Shown: one piece after another, positions 1 through 9,512 of the stretch
Position numbering within the stretch: the stretch's first letter is position 1
Layout: each line of letters starts with the position of its first letter
From: Arenibacter certesii DSM 19833
Lineage (GTDB): Bacteria > Bacteroidota > Bacteroidia > Flavobacteriales > Flavobacteriaceae
Direction: 5' to 3'
Assembly (NCBI RefSeq): GCF_000429545.1
Contig: NZ_AUCB01000027.1
Location: 1-64,000, forward strand
DNA: 64,000 nt
Program-made: the position numbers and the translations under genes
Notes under the pieces: model-generated
The model's input: only the letters and a program-made list of their open reading frames with translations
Databases searched by the model: none
Told to the model about the DNA's origin: nothing

Positions 1-1
1 C

Positions 2-850
2 GATATTGAAGAGCAGATCCGTGAGGTCTATAATTTTGAGGTATCCACTTCCACCATATCTAGGATCACGGAAAGCATATCGGGTGATATAGTCGCTTGG
101 CAAAATCGCCCTTTGGAGCCTGTCTATCTCATTGTCTGGATGGACGGTATCGTCTTCAAAGTACGCGAAAACTCCAAGGTCATCAACAAAACGATCTACA
201 TTGCCGTTGGTCTGCGCCGAGACGGAAAAAAGGAGGTGCTGGGCCTATGGTTGGGCAAGAACGAGTCGGCTGCTTTCTGGATGAGCGTACTGACCGACAT
301 CAGGGCCCGTGGGACCGAGGACATCCTGATTACTGCCACCGATAACCTTAATGAATTTACGGATACTATCAAAAATGTCTTTCCGGAATCCAAGACCCAG
401 ATCTGTGTGGTCCACCAGATCCGAAATACGTGCAGGTACGTCGTATGGAAGGACAAGAAGGCCTTCACCGCGGACATGAAGCATATATACAACGCCCCCA
501 ACCAAGAGGCCGCCAAGATGGCCCTAGAGGATTTTGCCCAGAAATGGAAAGACAAATACTCCTATGCCATAAAGAGTTGGAGGGACAACTGGGAAGAGCT
601 CACGGTATTCTTTGAGTTCCCCATAGAGATCAGGAAAATAATCTATACTACGAACCTTATCGAGAACCTGAACGGGAAAATAAGAAAGTATACCAAGAAC
701 AAACTTTCCTTCCCTACGGACGATGCGGTGATGAAATCCGTATATTTGGCAGTGAGGGAAGCGACCAAAAAGTGGTCTATGCCAGTAAGGAACTGGGGAA
801 TCATTCTAAATCAGTTCCTAACGATCTATGAAAAAAGGGTCAGACTTTAA
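2..850 (+). CDS. IS256-family (mutator-type) transposase, 5'-truncated by the window edge
   Basis: This is the C-terminal 282 residues of a DDE transposase that cuts and pastes its own IS. The frame runs open from base 2, so any start inside the window is artificial. The mutator-family catalytic core is recognisable: the first Asp in WMDGIVF, the second Asp in ATDNLNEF, the family motif [13 protein letters not shown], and the catalytic Glu in the segment [13 protein letters not shown] near the C-terminus. The C-terminus looks complete and all three catalytic residues are present, so the enzyme may be active if its upstream part is intact. Confidence in the family is high. Confidence 0.9.
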   Translation, partial: DIEEQIREVYNFEVSTSTISRITESISGDIVAWQNRPLEPVYLIVWMDGIVFKVRENSKVINKTIYIAVGLRRDGKKEVLGLWLGKNESAAFWMSVLTDIRARGTEDILITATDNLNEFTDTIKNVFPESKTQICVVHQIRNTCRYVVWKDKKAFTADMKHIYNAPNQEAAKMALEDFAQKWKDKYSYAIKSWRDNWEELTVFFEFPIEIRKIIYTTNLIENLNGKIRKYTKNKLSFPTDDAVMKSVYLAVREATKKWSMPVRNWGIILNQFLTIYEKRVRL

Positions 851-880
851 ATAAAAGTCCAACCCCTGTTATTTTAAACT

Positions 881-903
881 TACACAGTTTACGGGATAGT
901 GTC
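881..903. repeat. Putative right terminal inverted repeat of the IS256-family element
   Basis: The segment tacacagtttacgggatag plus gtgtc lies about 30 bp after the transposase stop, where IS256-family elements carry their right inverted repeat. The partner repeat is outside the window, so this is a positional inference. Confidence 0.4.
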
Positions 904-1132
904 TTAAAAAACAAATTATAACAGCACAGCTATTTATCACTCTTAATCCCCCTTCCTGTAATTAGATACTTTAATGTTTTACTGCTGAAAGTTTAATCAC
1001 AAACCCTGTGAGGTTGACCGTCTCTAATCTTTTACTCTCCCTCCTGAATACTAGATCGGTTTGTATTTGTTAATTTAGTTTTTTAACAACACAACTTTTC
1101 TTATTCAAACGTTGACAACAAGCATTAAAAAA

Positions 1133-2140
1133 ATGAAAAAACAGTTTATTACAGTCTTATTAATAATCCTAACATTCCAAGTTTCTACTGCGCAATCTGA
1201 AAATTTACAATGGTTAGATATTGAATTATCTAATTATAAATATCCTTATCCTGTTGCCTCAATCCAATTAAATATACAAGAACAGAATTTAAAAATGGCT
1301 TATATGGATATTAAGCCAGAGCACTATAACGGTAAAAACATTGTACTACTTCACGGAAAAAATTTTAATGGTGCCTATTGGAAGACCACAATAGAAGCCT
1401 TAACTAATGAAGGTTATCGTGTAATAGTTCCAGACCAAATAGGATTTGGGAAATCGTCTAAACCCACTCATTTTCATTACACATTTCAGCAATTAGCACA
1501 AAATACCAAGGCCTTATTAGCCACCTTAAAAGTAGATAAAGTCTCTGTATTAGGACATTCTATGGGTGGGATGTTAGCTACTAGATTCGTTTTAATGTAT
1601 CCTGATATTAGTGAAAAACTTATTTTAGAAAATCCAATTGGTCTAGAGGATTGGAAATTAAAAGCGCCCTATAAACCTGTAGAATGGTGGTATAATAATG
1701 AACTAAAAATAACCTATGAAGACATAAAAAAATATCAGTTAGTTAATTATTACGATAATAAATGGAAACCCCAATACGACGAATGGGTAAATTTACTTGC
1801 TGGCTGGACACTAAACTCCAATTATAATACCATTGCCTGGAATAATGCCTTAACTTTTGATATGATTTTTACGCAACCTGTGGTATATGAGTTTAAAAAC
1901 ATTAGCACACCAACATTACTCATTATTGGCACTAGAGACCGAACCGCGCTAGGGAAACCCTTGGTTACTGAAGAAGTGCGAAAAACTATGGGATTGTATA
2001 ACGAATTAGGAAAGAAAACGCAAAAGGCAATACCTAATTCAGCGTTAGTTGAATTAGAAAACGTGGGACATTTACCCCATATAGAAAAATTTGAAAGCTT
2101 TATTAATCCCTTAATACGATTTTTAAAAAAATATCGATAA
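1133..2140 (+). CDS. Exported alpha/beta-fold hydrolase
   Basis: Predicted serine hydrolase of 335 residues, exported by a Sec signal peptide (MKKQFITVLLIILTFQVSTA, cleavage before QSEN). The oxyanion HG pair is in VLLHGKNFNG (about residue 74). The nucleophile elbow GHSMGG places the catalytic Ser at about 143. The acid is in the later segment LLIIGTRDRTALG and the histidine in ENVGHLPHIEK. The start at 1133 is chosen because an upstream in-frame TTG at 1112 would add seven residues in front of the signal peptide. It stands alone after the IS element with no operon partner. The substrate cannot be read from sequence; ester hydrolysis or haloalkane-type chemistry are both possible. Confidence 0.85.
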   Translation: MKKQFITVLLIILTFQVSTAQSENLQWLDIELSNYKYPYPVASIQLNIQEQNLKMAYMDIKPEHYNGKNIVLLHGKNFNGAYWKTTIEALTNEGYRVIVPDQIGFGKSSKPTHFHYTFQQLAQNTKALLATLKVDKVSVLGHSMGGMLATRFVLMYPDISEKLILENPIGLEDWKLKAPYKPVEWWYNNELKITYEDIKKYQLVNYYDNKWKPQYDEWVNLLAGWTLNSNYNTIAWNNALTFDMIFTQPVVYEFKNISTPTLLIIGTRDRTALGKPLVTEEVRKTMGLYNELGKKTQKAIPNSALVELENVGHLPHIEKFESFINPLIRFLKKYR

Positions 2141-2447
2141 CCGACCTAGGCCTAGATAGTACCAACAAAAAATGCCTTTCTTGGTAAATATTTTTCCTCA
2201 TTCTATTTTATCCAAACGCTTCAGAAATAATTAGAAAGTGTAACCGATATAAATAGTATTAAACCTTAATAAGAACAGGATAGGAGATTATCCTATTAAG
2301 CCCTTAAAACTAATTGTAGTGAATTTACACCTACTTTATACTTTTTCAGTCTAAATTTAAAACAAGTTCCATAAAAAAAATGATTTATCATATTAAAAAT
2401 GTGTCCGAAATTTAAGGTAAACTAACAATGCTCAAATCATGCCTATT
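2141..2447. other. Intergenic region, no gene seen
   Basis: About 300 AT-rich bases without a convincing reading frame. A small perfect stem (ATAGGA, loop gatta, TCCTAT) lies at 2280-2296 but has no T-run after it. Nothing else is recognised. Confidence 0.4.
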
Positions 2448-2528
2448 ATGGAAAACAACTATAAGACTTAATAGAATCCTCGGAAGATTTTATTCTCATT
2501 TAGTAAGTACCTATCAAATAATATAGCA

Positions 2529-3335
2529 ATTAATAAACTAGAAGGTAAAACAGTTTTAATTACAGGTGGCGCTTCTGGAATTGGTAAAATAATGGTTCGT
2601 TTACTATTAGAACGAAATGCCAAGGTTATCATCTGGGATATTAATCAAGAAAAAATAGATGAAACAATAGCGCAATTCTATAACATAGGGAAGGTTTTGG
2701 GTTACCATGTAGCTGTTTCCGATATAGCGCAAATACAAGAAACAGCTAAAAAAGTTAAACAGGAGATAGGTATTGTTGATGTATTGATCAATCATGCTGG
2801 AATAATCGTTGGTAAATATTTTAGTGAGCATACGGTATCTGATATTTCTAAAACAATGGAAATTAATTCAAATGCTCCTATGCATATCACCAAGGTATTT
2901 CTTGATGATATGATGGAACAGAATTATGGTTACATTTGCAATATTGCTTCATCTGGAGGGCTCGTTTCCAATCCTAAAAAGTCTGTTTACGCTGCAAGCA
3001 AATGGGCGCTCATTGGTTGGTCTGATAGTTTGCGATTGGAAATGAAACAATTGAATAAAAAGGTGAATGTTACCACCATAATGCCTTACTACATCACTAC
3101 AGGAATGTTTGATGGTATACAATCAAAAATACCAATACTTGAACCAGAAGCTACAGCACTAACCATCGTGAAAGCCATTGAGAAGAATAAAAAAATGTTG
3201 AGTATTCCTGGGTATATATACAGGTTTACACGCTTTGGTCAGGCTATAATGTCGATAACTGTTTTTGATTGGTTTGCGGGAGATGTTCTCGGAATATACA
3301 AAACAATGGAGCATTTTAGAGGTCGTAAAAAGTAG
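2529..3335 (+). CDS. Short-chain dehydrogenase/reductase (SDR), N-terminus damaged
   Basis: NAD(P)-dependent oxidoreductase resembling retinol-dehydrogenase-like SDRs. The cofactor glycine motif (KTVLITGGASGIGK) is encoded at about 2544-2588, before the first in-frame ATG at 2592, so a start at 2592 would remove the dinucleotide site. The catalytic motif YAASK is present. The usual NNAG motif reads NHAG, an odd substitution. No ATG, GTG or TTG start lies between the upstream in-frame stop (2472) and the glycine motif. An ATG at 2448 in the same frame stops at 2469-2474. Between the two, another frame (2470-2520) encodes LGRFYSHLVSTYQ, which looks like a lost N-terminal segment. The likeliest reading is an original gene from 2448 with two compensating indels, or a rare ATT start at 2529. 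Confidence 0.7.
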   Translation: MNKLEGKTVLITGGASGIGKIMVRLLLERNAKVIIWDINQEKIDETIAQFYNIGKVLGYHVAVSDIAQIQETAKKVKQEIGIVDVLINHAGIIVGKYFSEHTVSDISKTMEINSNAPMHITKVFLDDMMEQNYGYICNIASSGGLVSNPKKSVYAASKWALIGWSDSLRLEMKQLNKKVNVTTIMPYYITTGMFDGIQSKIPILEPEATALTIVKAIEKNKKMLSIPGYIYRFTRFGQAIMSITVFDWFAGDVLGIYKTMEHFRGRKK

Positions 3336-3580
3336 TAATATTTTAGGGGGCATTGGAAAATTCACCTGATACTTTAGAACTACACTTTTACTTTTAGCCG
3401 GCTTAAATGCGGACTATTGTGGGAATTTATATTACAATAAGTAACATACAAAATATTATTTTTGTGGCGTCTTTTAAACTAGGTATTTCAATACAAAGGT
3501 GTTAGACCTAGTTATCATTAAGAATGCATATAGTGAACTCTATTTAAGTAAGCTCTTCAAACTCAATATACTTAATTTTT

Positions 3581-5053
3581 ATGAAATACATATTTCACTT
3601 ATTAATCCTTACAACCCTTACTATTGGCTGTAAAGACACTTCTAAGCAAAACGAAATTGAAAAGCCATCACAAATTAAGCTTGAGAAAAGTGAAGAAAAA
3701 CTAACGGATAGCATTCAGATAAAAAACATTCAAATAGGTTCGGAAACCACTTATGACAAGAATAGATTTCATTCTTCTTACCCAAGCACTACCTATCCTT
3801 TCATTAATGATCACCAGGAAGAATTCACCCAAACCTACTTAAATGAATTTAAAAATGCAGCAAAAGAGGAAGATGATAATGCTGTTGCAGGATTAGATTT
3901 TGGTCAACATTTTGAAGTAATAGCAAGTTCACCTTCCATTGTTGCTTTTTTAATAGAGCGTTATACTTCTTATGGGAACAACTATGACACACAATATTTT
4001 ACACACATTTATGATTTAAAAGAAAAAAAGAGACTTCAATTCTCGACTCTTTTTTCTCCACAAGAAAACTTTGATAAGCTTGCTGAAATTGTTAAATCGA
4101 AAACAGAAGATATTTTAAAAGAAAAAATCAATTCAATGGAAGGTCTAACAAATAGTGATAGAAATACTATTTGGAAAAGCACCCTAGACATGATTGATGA
4201 AGGAACCAAACCTACCGATAAAAACTACCATGCCTTTTCATGGGATAAATCTGGTACCCTAACTATTTATTTTGATAAATATCAAGTAGCATCAGGTAAT
4301 CATGGGAATATTCAAGTAACACTTTCTCCAAAAACCTATCAACATTTAGTGTCTGAAAAGTATCAATCTGTATTTCATATACAACCGGAAAAAATAGACA
4401 CATCCGCATCATCCATAGCGCGCGACAGTATTTCCAAAGAAACGTTTGAAATAGACTGCAGCAAAGAACCTTGTATAGCGATAACCTTTGATGATGGTCC
4501 AGCCAAACACACTACACAACTTTTAGACATATTAAAAAAGCATAATGTAAAGGCTACATTTTTTGTTATAGGTAAATCTGCCAAAGTGCAAAGGAACACC
4601 CTGTTAAGAGCTTACAAAGAAGGACATCAAATAGGAAATCACAGTTGGGATCATAAGGATCTAAAAAAGCTATCGGAGGAAGAAATTGCTAATCAAATAA
4701 TTAAAACTAATGATGTAATATCAAATATCACAGGGGAAGAAGTGCAGATCTTGCGTCCGCCTTACGGCTCTATTAACGACATGGTAAAAAATAAAGCCAA
4801 TATGCCCATAATTTTATGGAATTTAGATCCATTGGATTGGAAGGATCGAGATGCTGATACAGTAGCAAAAAGAATAAGTGAGGCTAATTTAAATGGAATA
4901 GTATTGGCCCATGATATTCATAAATCCACCGTAGAAGCTATGCCCGAGGTCATATCTCATTTTAAAGAAAAAGGATATCATTTAGTAACCATAGACAATC
5001 TGTTTGCTGATAAAAACCTAGCAAATGGAAAAGTTTATGATCGTAGACGATAA
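3581..5053 (+). CDS. Polysaccharide deacetylase lipoprotein with N-terminal DUF4163/DUF3298-like region (PdaC-like)
   Basis: Predicted cell-envelope N-deacetylase of 490 residues acting on peptidoglycan or another N-acetylated glycan. A lipoprotein signal ends in TLTIGC (Cys17), so it is anchored in a membrane facing the periplasm or outside. Residues about 50-265 resemble the DUF4163 plus DUF3298 module, including YHAFSWDKSGTLTIYFDKY. The NodB deacetylase domain occupies about 295-475. Its motif 1 is FDDGP (303-307, metal-binding and catalytic Asp), motif 2 is HSWDH (354-358, two metal-binding His), and later motifs are RPPYG and LAHD. This two-part arrangement matches Bacillus PdaC. It is a single gene with its own ATG and is not obviously in an operon. 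Substrate is inferred from the family only. Confidence 0.88.
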   Translation: MKYIFHLLILTTLTIGCKDTSKQNEIEKPSQIKLEKSEEKLTDSIQIKNIQIGSETTYDKNRFHSSYPSTTYPFINDHQEEFTQTYLNEFKNAAKEEDDNAVAGLDFGQHFEVIASSPSIVAFLIERYTSYGNNYDTQYFTHIYDLKEKKRLQFSTLFSPQENFDKLAEIVKSKTEDILKEKINSMEGLTNSDRNTIWKSTLDMIDEGTKPTDKNYHAFSWDKSGTLTIYFDKYQVASGNHGNIQVTLSPKTYQHLVSEKYQSVFHIQPEKIDTSASSIARDSISKETFEIDCSKEPCIAITFDDGPAKHTTQLLDILKKHNVKATFFVIGKSAKVQRNTLLRAYKEGHQIGNHSWDHKDLKKLSEEEIANQIIKTNDVISNITGEEVQILRPPYGSINDMVKNKANMPIILWNLDPLDWKDRDADTVAKRISEANLNGIVLAHDIHKSTVEAMPEVISHFKEKGYHLVTIDNLFADKNLANGKVYDRRR

Positions 5054-5156
5054 TAAAAAAAGGGAATATTTTATTTTTCTTCTAAACAATTCAATTGATC
5101 ACGGAACGGGCTAATGGTAGAATTCTATAATCTCACTTTTTGAATAAAAGAAAACT

Positions 5157-6329
5157 ATGAGCAAACACAATTTTACGGAACAAACAAAAAAAGCTTTTCC
5201 GTGGCTGATAATGATTTTAATGTCGTCCGTGACATTTGTAGGAATTCTGTCCGAGTTGATGCCTTCGGGTGTTCTTCCGTTAATGATGTCCGATTTGAAT
5301 ATCAGTGAAGTGCAAACGGGCAACCTAGTGGGATACTACGCTATAGCTTCCGCTATTTTTGCAATTCCGCTCATTTCTGTGACCATGCATTTTAACCGTA
5401 AATATTTATTGTTGCTTTTGCTTGCTGGCTTCGCTATTTCCAATATTATAGACGGACTTGTTCACAATTATACGATCATTATAATTCTTAGAATTATCGG
5501 TGGAATTTGTGCTGGGGTAATGTGGCCAATGATTGCCGCTTATGGGATGAGATTGGTAGGTGTAAAGCATCATGGGAAGGCTATCGCAGTTATCATGGCA
5601 GGGACTACATTAGGGATTAGTGTTGGGATGCCTATTATGACCACCATTGGTAATGATTATGGCTGGCGAACAGAATTCATAGGGCTTGGTATTGTTATTA
5701 TCGGTATTGCTTTAATCAGTTTATTTGCTTTACCCTCAATACCCGGGGAGAAACTAACTAAAAGCTCCTCCCCCTTTACACTATTAAAAATTCCAGCAGT
5801 TTTAATTGTGCTGCTGCTTACGTTGCTTGGCGTAATTGCACATTATGGTGTCTATGTATATATCACAAGCCTTGTGGATGAAATTCAGCTAGTTGGTGGG
5901 GTTGAACGGGCGTTATTATTTTTTGGGATTGGGTCTTTAATTTCTGTCTTATTAGCTATAAAATACACCGACAAACACCTTAGATTGCTCACTATCCTAA
6001 TGTTTGGCTTGCTGATTATCGCCATGATTATTTTTCTAACATTAAGTAAAACAACTATAATGGGATATGCTGCCTTTTTTTTATGGGGACTTTCATTTGG
6101 TCCCTTAGTAACTTTGTTGCAGGCAGCGGTGAGCAGACAGGTAGATACTGCCAAAGACGTCGCTACCTCTGTTCAGTCTTCTGTATTTAACTTCTCCATT
6201 ATGATGGCATCTTCCGCCGCGGGAATGTTGCTCGGAATGTACTCGCCCATGAGTTTAATTTATCTTGCCATTGCATTGTCCATCCCAGGTATAATTATTT
6301 CATTTTTATCTAAAAAGGCGTTAAGCTGA
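5157..6329 (+). CDS. MFS transporter, DHA1/AraJ-like efflux permease
   Basis: Integral inner-membrane protein of 390 residues with about 12 hydrophobic helices, typical of 12-TM major facilitator proteins. The first cytoplasmic loop region carries HFNRKYLLLLLLAGF and the fourth helix region ICAGVMWPMIAAYGMRLVG, as in arabinose-efflux-like DHA1 exporters. The expected role is proton-coupled export of a small molecule such as a sugar or drug. The start at 5157 is the first ATG of the frame. The next gene on the same strand is 160 bp away, so an operon is uncertain. The substrate is unknown. Confidence 0.82.
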   Translation: MSKHNFTEQTKKAFPWLIMILMSSVTFVGILSELMPSGVLPLMMSDLNISEVQTGNLVGYYAIASAIFAIPLISVTMHFNRKYLLLLLLAGFAISNIIDGLVHNYTIIIILRIIGGICAGVMWPMIAAYGMRLVGVKHHGKAIAVIMAGTTLGISVGMPIMTTIGNDYGWRTEFIGLGIVIIGIALISLFALPSIPGEKLTKSSSPFTLLKIPAVLIVLLLTLLGVIAHYGVYVYITSLVDEIQLVGGVERALLFFGIGSLISVLLAIKYTDKHLRLLTILMFGLLIIAMIIFLTLSKTTIMGYAAFFLWGLSFGPLVTLLQAAVSRQVDTAKDVATSVQSSVFNFSIMMASSAAGMLLGMYSPMSLIYLAIALSIPGIIISFLSKKALS

Positions 6330-6488
6330 CCTGTAGATACTCTATTATCTTTAAATTAAATCAGTCTTTTAAAGAATAAGATGAAAAAGGGTTTATTGGT
6401 TAAATATCAATTCTTTAAATAAAGAATACAGAACCTTTAGATTATAATTGGTAATTTTAAAAAACATAAATTCTAAAAAATAAGACGA

Positions 6489-7385
6489 ATGAATTATAAG
6501 AATATTACCGTAGCGGGAAGTGGTGTTCTAGGCTATCAAATTGCTTTTCAAGCTGCTTTTCATAATTTTAATGTAACAGTTTACGATATTAATGATGAAA
6601 TGTTAAACAAGGCAAAAGCTAAATTCAGCATAATGAGTAATGCCTTTAAAAGAGATTTAAATGCCACTGAAGAACAGCTTACTGCTGCTTATGCCAATTT
6701 AAAGTATAGTTCTAATCTAGAAGAAGCCGTAAAAGAGGCCGATTTATTAATTGAAGCTGTTCCGGAAAACCCAAATATAAAAATAGATTTTTACCAAAAG
6801 TTAGCAAAGGTTGCCGTAGAAAAAACAGTATTTGCTACAAATTCATCTACGCTTTTACCAAGTCAGTTTGCCGAAGTAACTGGTCGTCCTTCTAAATTTT
6901 TAGCACTTCATTTTGCCAATGATATTTGGAGGAACAATACTGCCGAAATCATGGGGCATCCAGGAACAGATCCTAATGTCTTTAAGGATGTAATAGCTTT
7001 TGCTAAAGCTATTGGCATGTTAGCATTGCCCTTACAAAAAGAACAACCGGGTTACATTTTAAACTCTTTATTAGTGCCTTTTTTAAGTGCTGCAACAAGT
7101 ATTATGGCTAATGAAGTAGCAGACCCTAAAGTAATAGACAAAACATGGATGAAAGCGACTGGAGCTCCATTAGGCCCTTTTGGGATTATAGATGTTGTAG
7201 GTATAAATACGGTGTATAATATCAATAAAATGGCTTCTGAAGAATCAAAAGATCCTTTAAAATTGAAAGCGACCAAATACTTAAAAGAAAACTTTATTGA
7301 CACCAACAAATTAGGAGTTTCCACCGGGGAAGGATTTTATAAATATCCTAATCCAGCTTACCAGAAAGATGATTTTTTAAGTTAA
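6489..7385 (+). CDS. 3-hydroxyacyl-CoA dehydrogenase family protein (short type)
   Basis: Soluble NAD-dependent enzyme of 298 residues that oxidises or reduces 3-hydroxyacyl-CoA, like 3-hydroxybutyryl-CoA dehydrogenases. The Rossmann motif is at the extreme N-terminus (VAGSGVLGYQIAFQ, about residues 8-21) followed by the NAD-selecting acid in VYDIND. The catalytic His is in the segment FLALHFANDIW and the partner Glu in AEIMGHP. The C-terminal dimerisation domain begins near residue 185. The gene is not next to thiolase or enoyl-CoA hydratase genes, so fatty-acid oxidation is not supported by context. It ends at a strong bidirectional terminator. Confidence 0.85.
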   Translation: MNYKNITVAGSGVLGYQIAFQAAFHNFNVTVYDINDEMLNKAKAKFSIMSNAFKRDLNATEEQLTAAYANLKYSSNLEEAVKEADLLIEAVPENPNIKIDFYQKLAKVAVEKTVFATNSSTLLPSQFAEVTGRPSKFLALHFANDIWRNNTAEIMGHPGTDPNVFKDVIAFAKAIGMLALPLQKEQPGYILNSLLVPFLSAATSIMANEVADPKVIDKTWMKATGAPLGPFGIIDVVGINTVYNINKMASEESKDPLKLKATKYLKENFIDTNKLGVSTGEGFYKYPNPAYQKDDFLS

Positions 7386-7452
7386 AATAAGGATTTGTTT
7401 ATTAACTCCTAACACGGAGCTATTGGATTCTAATCTAGAAATTAAAACATAT

Positions 7453-7500
7453 CAAAACAAGGAAACCCGGGAAGTAACTTTTTTGGGTTTCCTTGTTTTG
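7453..7500. terminator. Bidirectional rho-independent terminator
   Basis: A perfect 16-bp stem (caaaacaaggaaaccc at 7453-7468 and its complement at 7485-7500) encloses a 16-nt loop. A/T runs flank it on both sides. It lies between the convergent hydroxyacyl-CoA dehydrogenase and ABC-exporter genes, so it can end transcription from both directions. Confidence 0.9.
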
Positions 7501-7563
7501 TAAATGAAGGGATATTACTAAGCGGTAAACACCTGCATTAATAGTATAAAGGCACTTTAGCTT

Positions 7564-8238
7564 TTATCTTAAAATACGTCCATCCTCCATTTCGATTATC
7601 CTATCGGTACGCTTAGCAAAATCCTCGTCATGTGTTACTACTAAAAGGGATAATCCTTCCTCTTCTTTTAACCGTTTAAAAATACTAAATACATTTTCCG
7701 AATTATGGCTATCTAAATTCCCCGTAGGTTCATCGCCCATAAGAATAGATGGATTGTTAATTAGCGCTCTAGCAATGGCTACACGCTGCTTTTCGCCCCC
7801 CGAGATCCTAGATGCCTTTTGTTGGGCCAAATGATCTATATGCAGCATCCTAAGCTTTTCCATGGCGTCTTGCTCTATTTCTGCATGCGACTTATCTGCT
7901 AATTTCTTGGCGGGCAACATTACATTTTCCAAAACACTGAATTCTGATAGCAAATAATGAAATTGAAATACAAAACCGATATGTTTGTTACGGATACGCG
8001 AAAGATCTTGCTGCGGTTTCCCCGTTATCAGCTCCCCATTTAAATAGAGCTCTCCCGTATAATCCGTATCCATGGTAGAGAGAATATAGAGTAAAGTAGA
8101 TTTTCCGCATCCAGACTTCCCCATAATAGAAGCAAACTCCCCCTGCCCTACCTTAAAGGAAATATCCTTAATCACATGAAAATCCTTAGGCTTGTAAAAG
8201 TGTTTGTTAATATTTTTTGTCTCTAGAACCAGTTTCAT
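7564..8238 (-). CDS. ABC transporter ATP-binding protein, LolD/MacB type
   Basis: Nucleotide-binding subunit of 224 residues that powers the FtsX-like permease encoded just upstream. All ABC motifs are intact: Walker A GKSGCGKST, Q-loop VFQFHYLL, signature ISGGEKQRVA, Walker B ILMGDEPTGNLD and H-loop VVTHD. The EPTGNLD form is typical of the LolD/MacB/FtsE class. The start at 8238 (MKLVLETKNINKHF) is preferred. A longer frame to 8343 would add 35 residues that overlap the end of the permease gene and have no ABC similarity. It is the last gene of a three-gene operon (adaptor, permease, ATPase), 11 bp after the permease stop. Confidence 0.93.
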   Translation of the reverse strand: MKLVLETKNINKHFYKPKDFHVIKDISFKVGQGEFASIMGKSGCGKSTLLYILSTMDTDYTGELYLNGELITGKPQQDLSRIRNKHIGFVFQFHYLLSEFSVLENVMLPAKKLADKSHAEIEQDAMEKLRMLHIDHLAQQKASRISGGEKQRVAIARALINNPSILMGDEPTGNLDSHNSENVFSIFKRLKEEEGLSLLVVTHDEDFAKRTDRIIEMEDGRILR

Positions 8239-8249
8239 TTTTTCATGTA

Positions 8250-9512
8250 TTAAGTTCCGCGGATGATTTGCACCGGATCTATATGCTTTGCCTTGTATGA
8301 GGGCAACCATCCCGCAATAAATGTGGATAGCAATGCAAAGCATATTCCTATAACGTAATAGGATATTTTAAAATTGATGGGATAAGTCGTTATGGTAGGC
8401 AATGCCTCGGTCCCAAAAGGCACCTGGTCTATTATTACAGAAAGTACATAGCCTAAGATCAATCCCAATAGACCACCTAAAACTCCAATGATCATTGCCT
8501 GACTCATAAAAATCAATTGCACGTCTCTACCAGAAAATCCAGTAGCCTTTAGAATGGCAATATCCTTCATTTTCTCATAAATGAGCATGTTTAAAATATT
8601 ATAAATTCCGAAGCCAGCTACTATTAAAAGGGTAATAGATACGGCATATGTAATTAAGTTTCTGATGTTAGACCCAGTTTCAAATTGGGCGTTGGCCTGA
8701 TTGATATCTGTAGCGGTAAGCTTAAACTGACTCACCAAACTCTGGGCCATGGCAGGCGCCATTTCCAAATTGAATAACTTTACATTTATATCCGTGATAT
8801 AGTTTAAGGGTTCTCCCAAAATACGTTGTACCGTCTTTAGGTTGGCATAACTTTGAATATTGTCTATATCGGCAATTCCACTTTGATAGATACCTACGAT
8901 TTTTAGAGGGAAAACGTCTCCCCGCACTGTACTTATCTGTACCCTATCCCCCACCGTAAGTGACATTTTTGAAGCTAACCCAGACCCCAATAAAATACCG
9001 TTTTCTGTATTCTTAAGCGCCTCGGGATTTCCTCCAATAATATAATCACGCATATTGGAAAGTCGAGTTTCCTCCATAACATCAACCCCTACCAAATTCC
9101 CTCCCAGTTCAATGGAACCAGAGAGGTAAAAAATCTGTGCTCGCAGTTGGGGAGTTACCCCAAGTACCCGTTTATCATTCTTTAAATAATGTAAAATGGG
9201 AAGGGCATTATGGATTTTCTGCTGGCCTTGCTTTGGTTTTATCGAATGTACCACATTCATGGAATTTTTAAACTGATCGTAAAGAGCCACAGGTTGGTTG
9301 GCACTGGGTTTTATTTCGTTATATAGATGAATGTGGGGTGTCTGATTTAAAATAAGGTTATCTAACATTTCATTGAGTCCTGTCATAAAACTGACCAAGG
9401 TGATATAGGCCGCAATACCAAAAGTCACACCCAATGAAGCCGTGATCGTAGATTTCATCTTGGTCAGCAAGTGGGTCTGGGCAATTTTCAGTATTACTTT
9501 CCAATTGATCAT
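8250..9512 (-). CDS. FtsX-like ABC permease (MacB/DevC type)
   Basis: Inner-membrane subunit of 420 residues. One transmembrane helix near residues 22-45 is followed by a large periplasmic domain (about 46-280, MacB periplasmic-core like). Three more helices follow in the C-terminal 140 residues, including the coupling segment YEKMKDIAILKATGFSGRDV. This four-helix topology is that of mechanotransmission-type ABC systems. Such systems drive substrate release or export through a periplasmic adaptor instead of moving it through the membrane channel. It overlaps the adaptor gene by 4 bp (ATGA), so translation is probably coupled. The substrate is unknown. Confidence 0.88.
   Translation of the reverse strand: MINWKVILKIAQTHLLTKMKSTITASLGVTFGIAAYITLVSFMTGLNEMLDNLILNQTPHIHLYNEIKPSANQPVALYDQFKNSMNVVHSIKPKQGQQKIHNALPILHYLKNDKRVLGVTPQLRAQIFYLSGSIELGGNLVGVDVMEETRLSNMRDYIIGGNPEALKNTENGILLGSGLASKMSLTVGDRVQISTVRGDVFPLKIVGIYQSGIADIDNIQSYANLKTVQRILGEPLNYITDINVKLFNLEMAPAMAQSLVSQFKLTATDINQANAQFETGSNIRNLITYAVSITLLIVAGFGIYNILNMLIYEKMKDIAILKATGFSGRDVQLIFMSQAMIIGVLGGLLGLILGYVLSVIIDQVPFGTEALPTITTYPINFKISYYVIGICFALLSTFIAGWLPSYKAKHIDPVQIIRGT

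Larger units (their letters stand above)
1..905 (+). mobile_element. IS256-family insertion sequence, 3' portion
   Basis: The left edge of the window lies inside an insertion sequence. The transposase frame is already open at base 2 and ends at 850. It is followed by a short non-coding tail and then a terminal-repeat-like sequence that ends near 903. Base composition is visibly richer in G and C than the AT-rich genes to the right, as expected for a transferred element. The left end and its target duplication are outside the window, so the exact boundary cannot be fixed. The right boundary is an estimate. Confidence 0.8.

Noticed and set aside
196-555. Antisense reading frames across the transposase and across other genes
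   Set aside because: They are shadows of conserved genes on the other strand, with no family resemblance or ribosome sites of their own.
2280-2296. Stem ATAGGA-gatta-TCCTAT as terminator of the hydrolase gene
   Set aside because: It is 140 bp from the stop codon and no T-run follows.
8239-8343. N-terminal extension of the LolD-like ATPase to 8343
   Set aside because: It overlaps the FtsX-like gene, has no ABC similarity, and the ATG at 8238 gives the normal family start.
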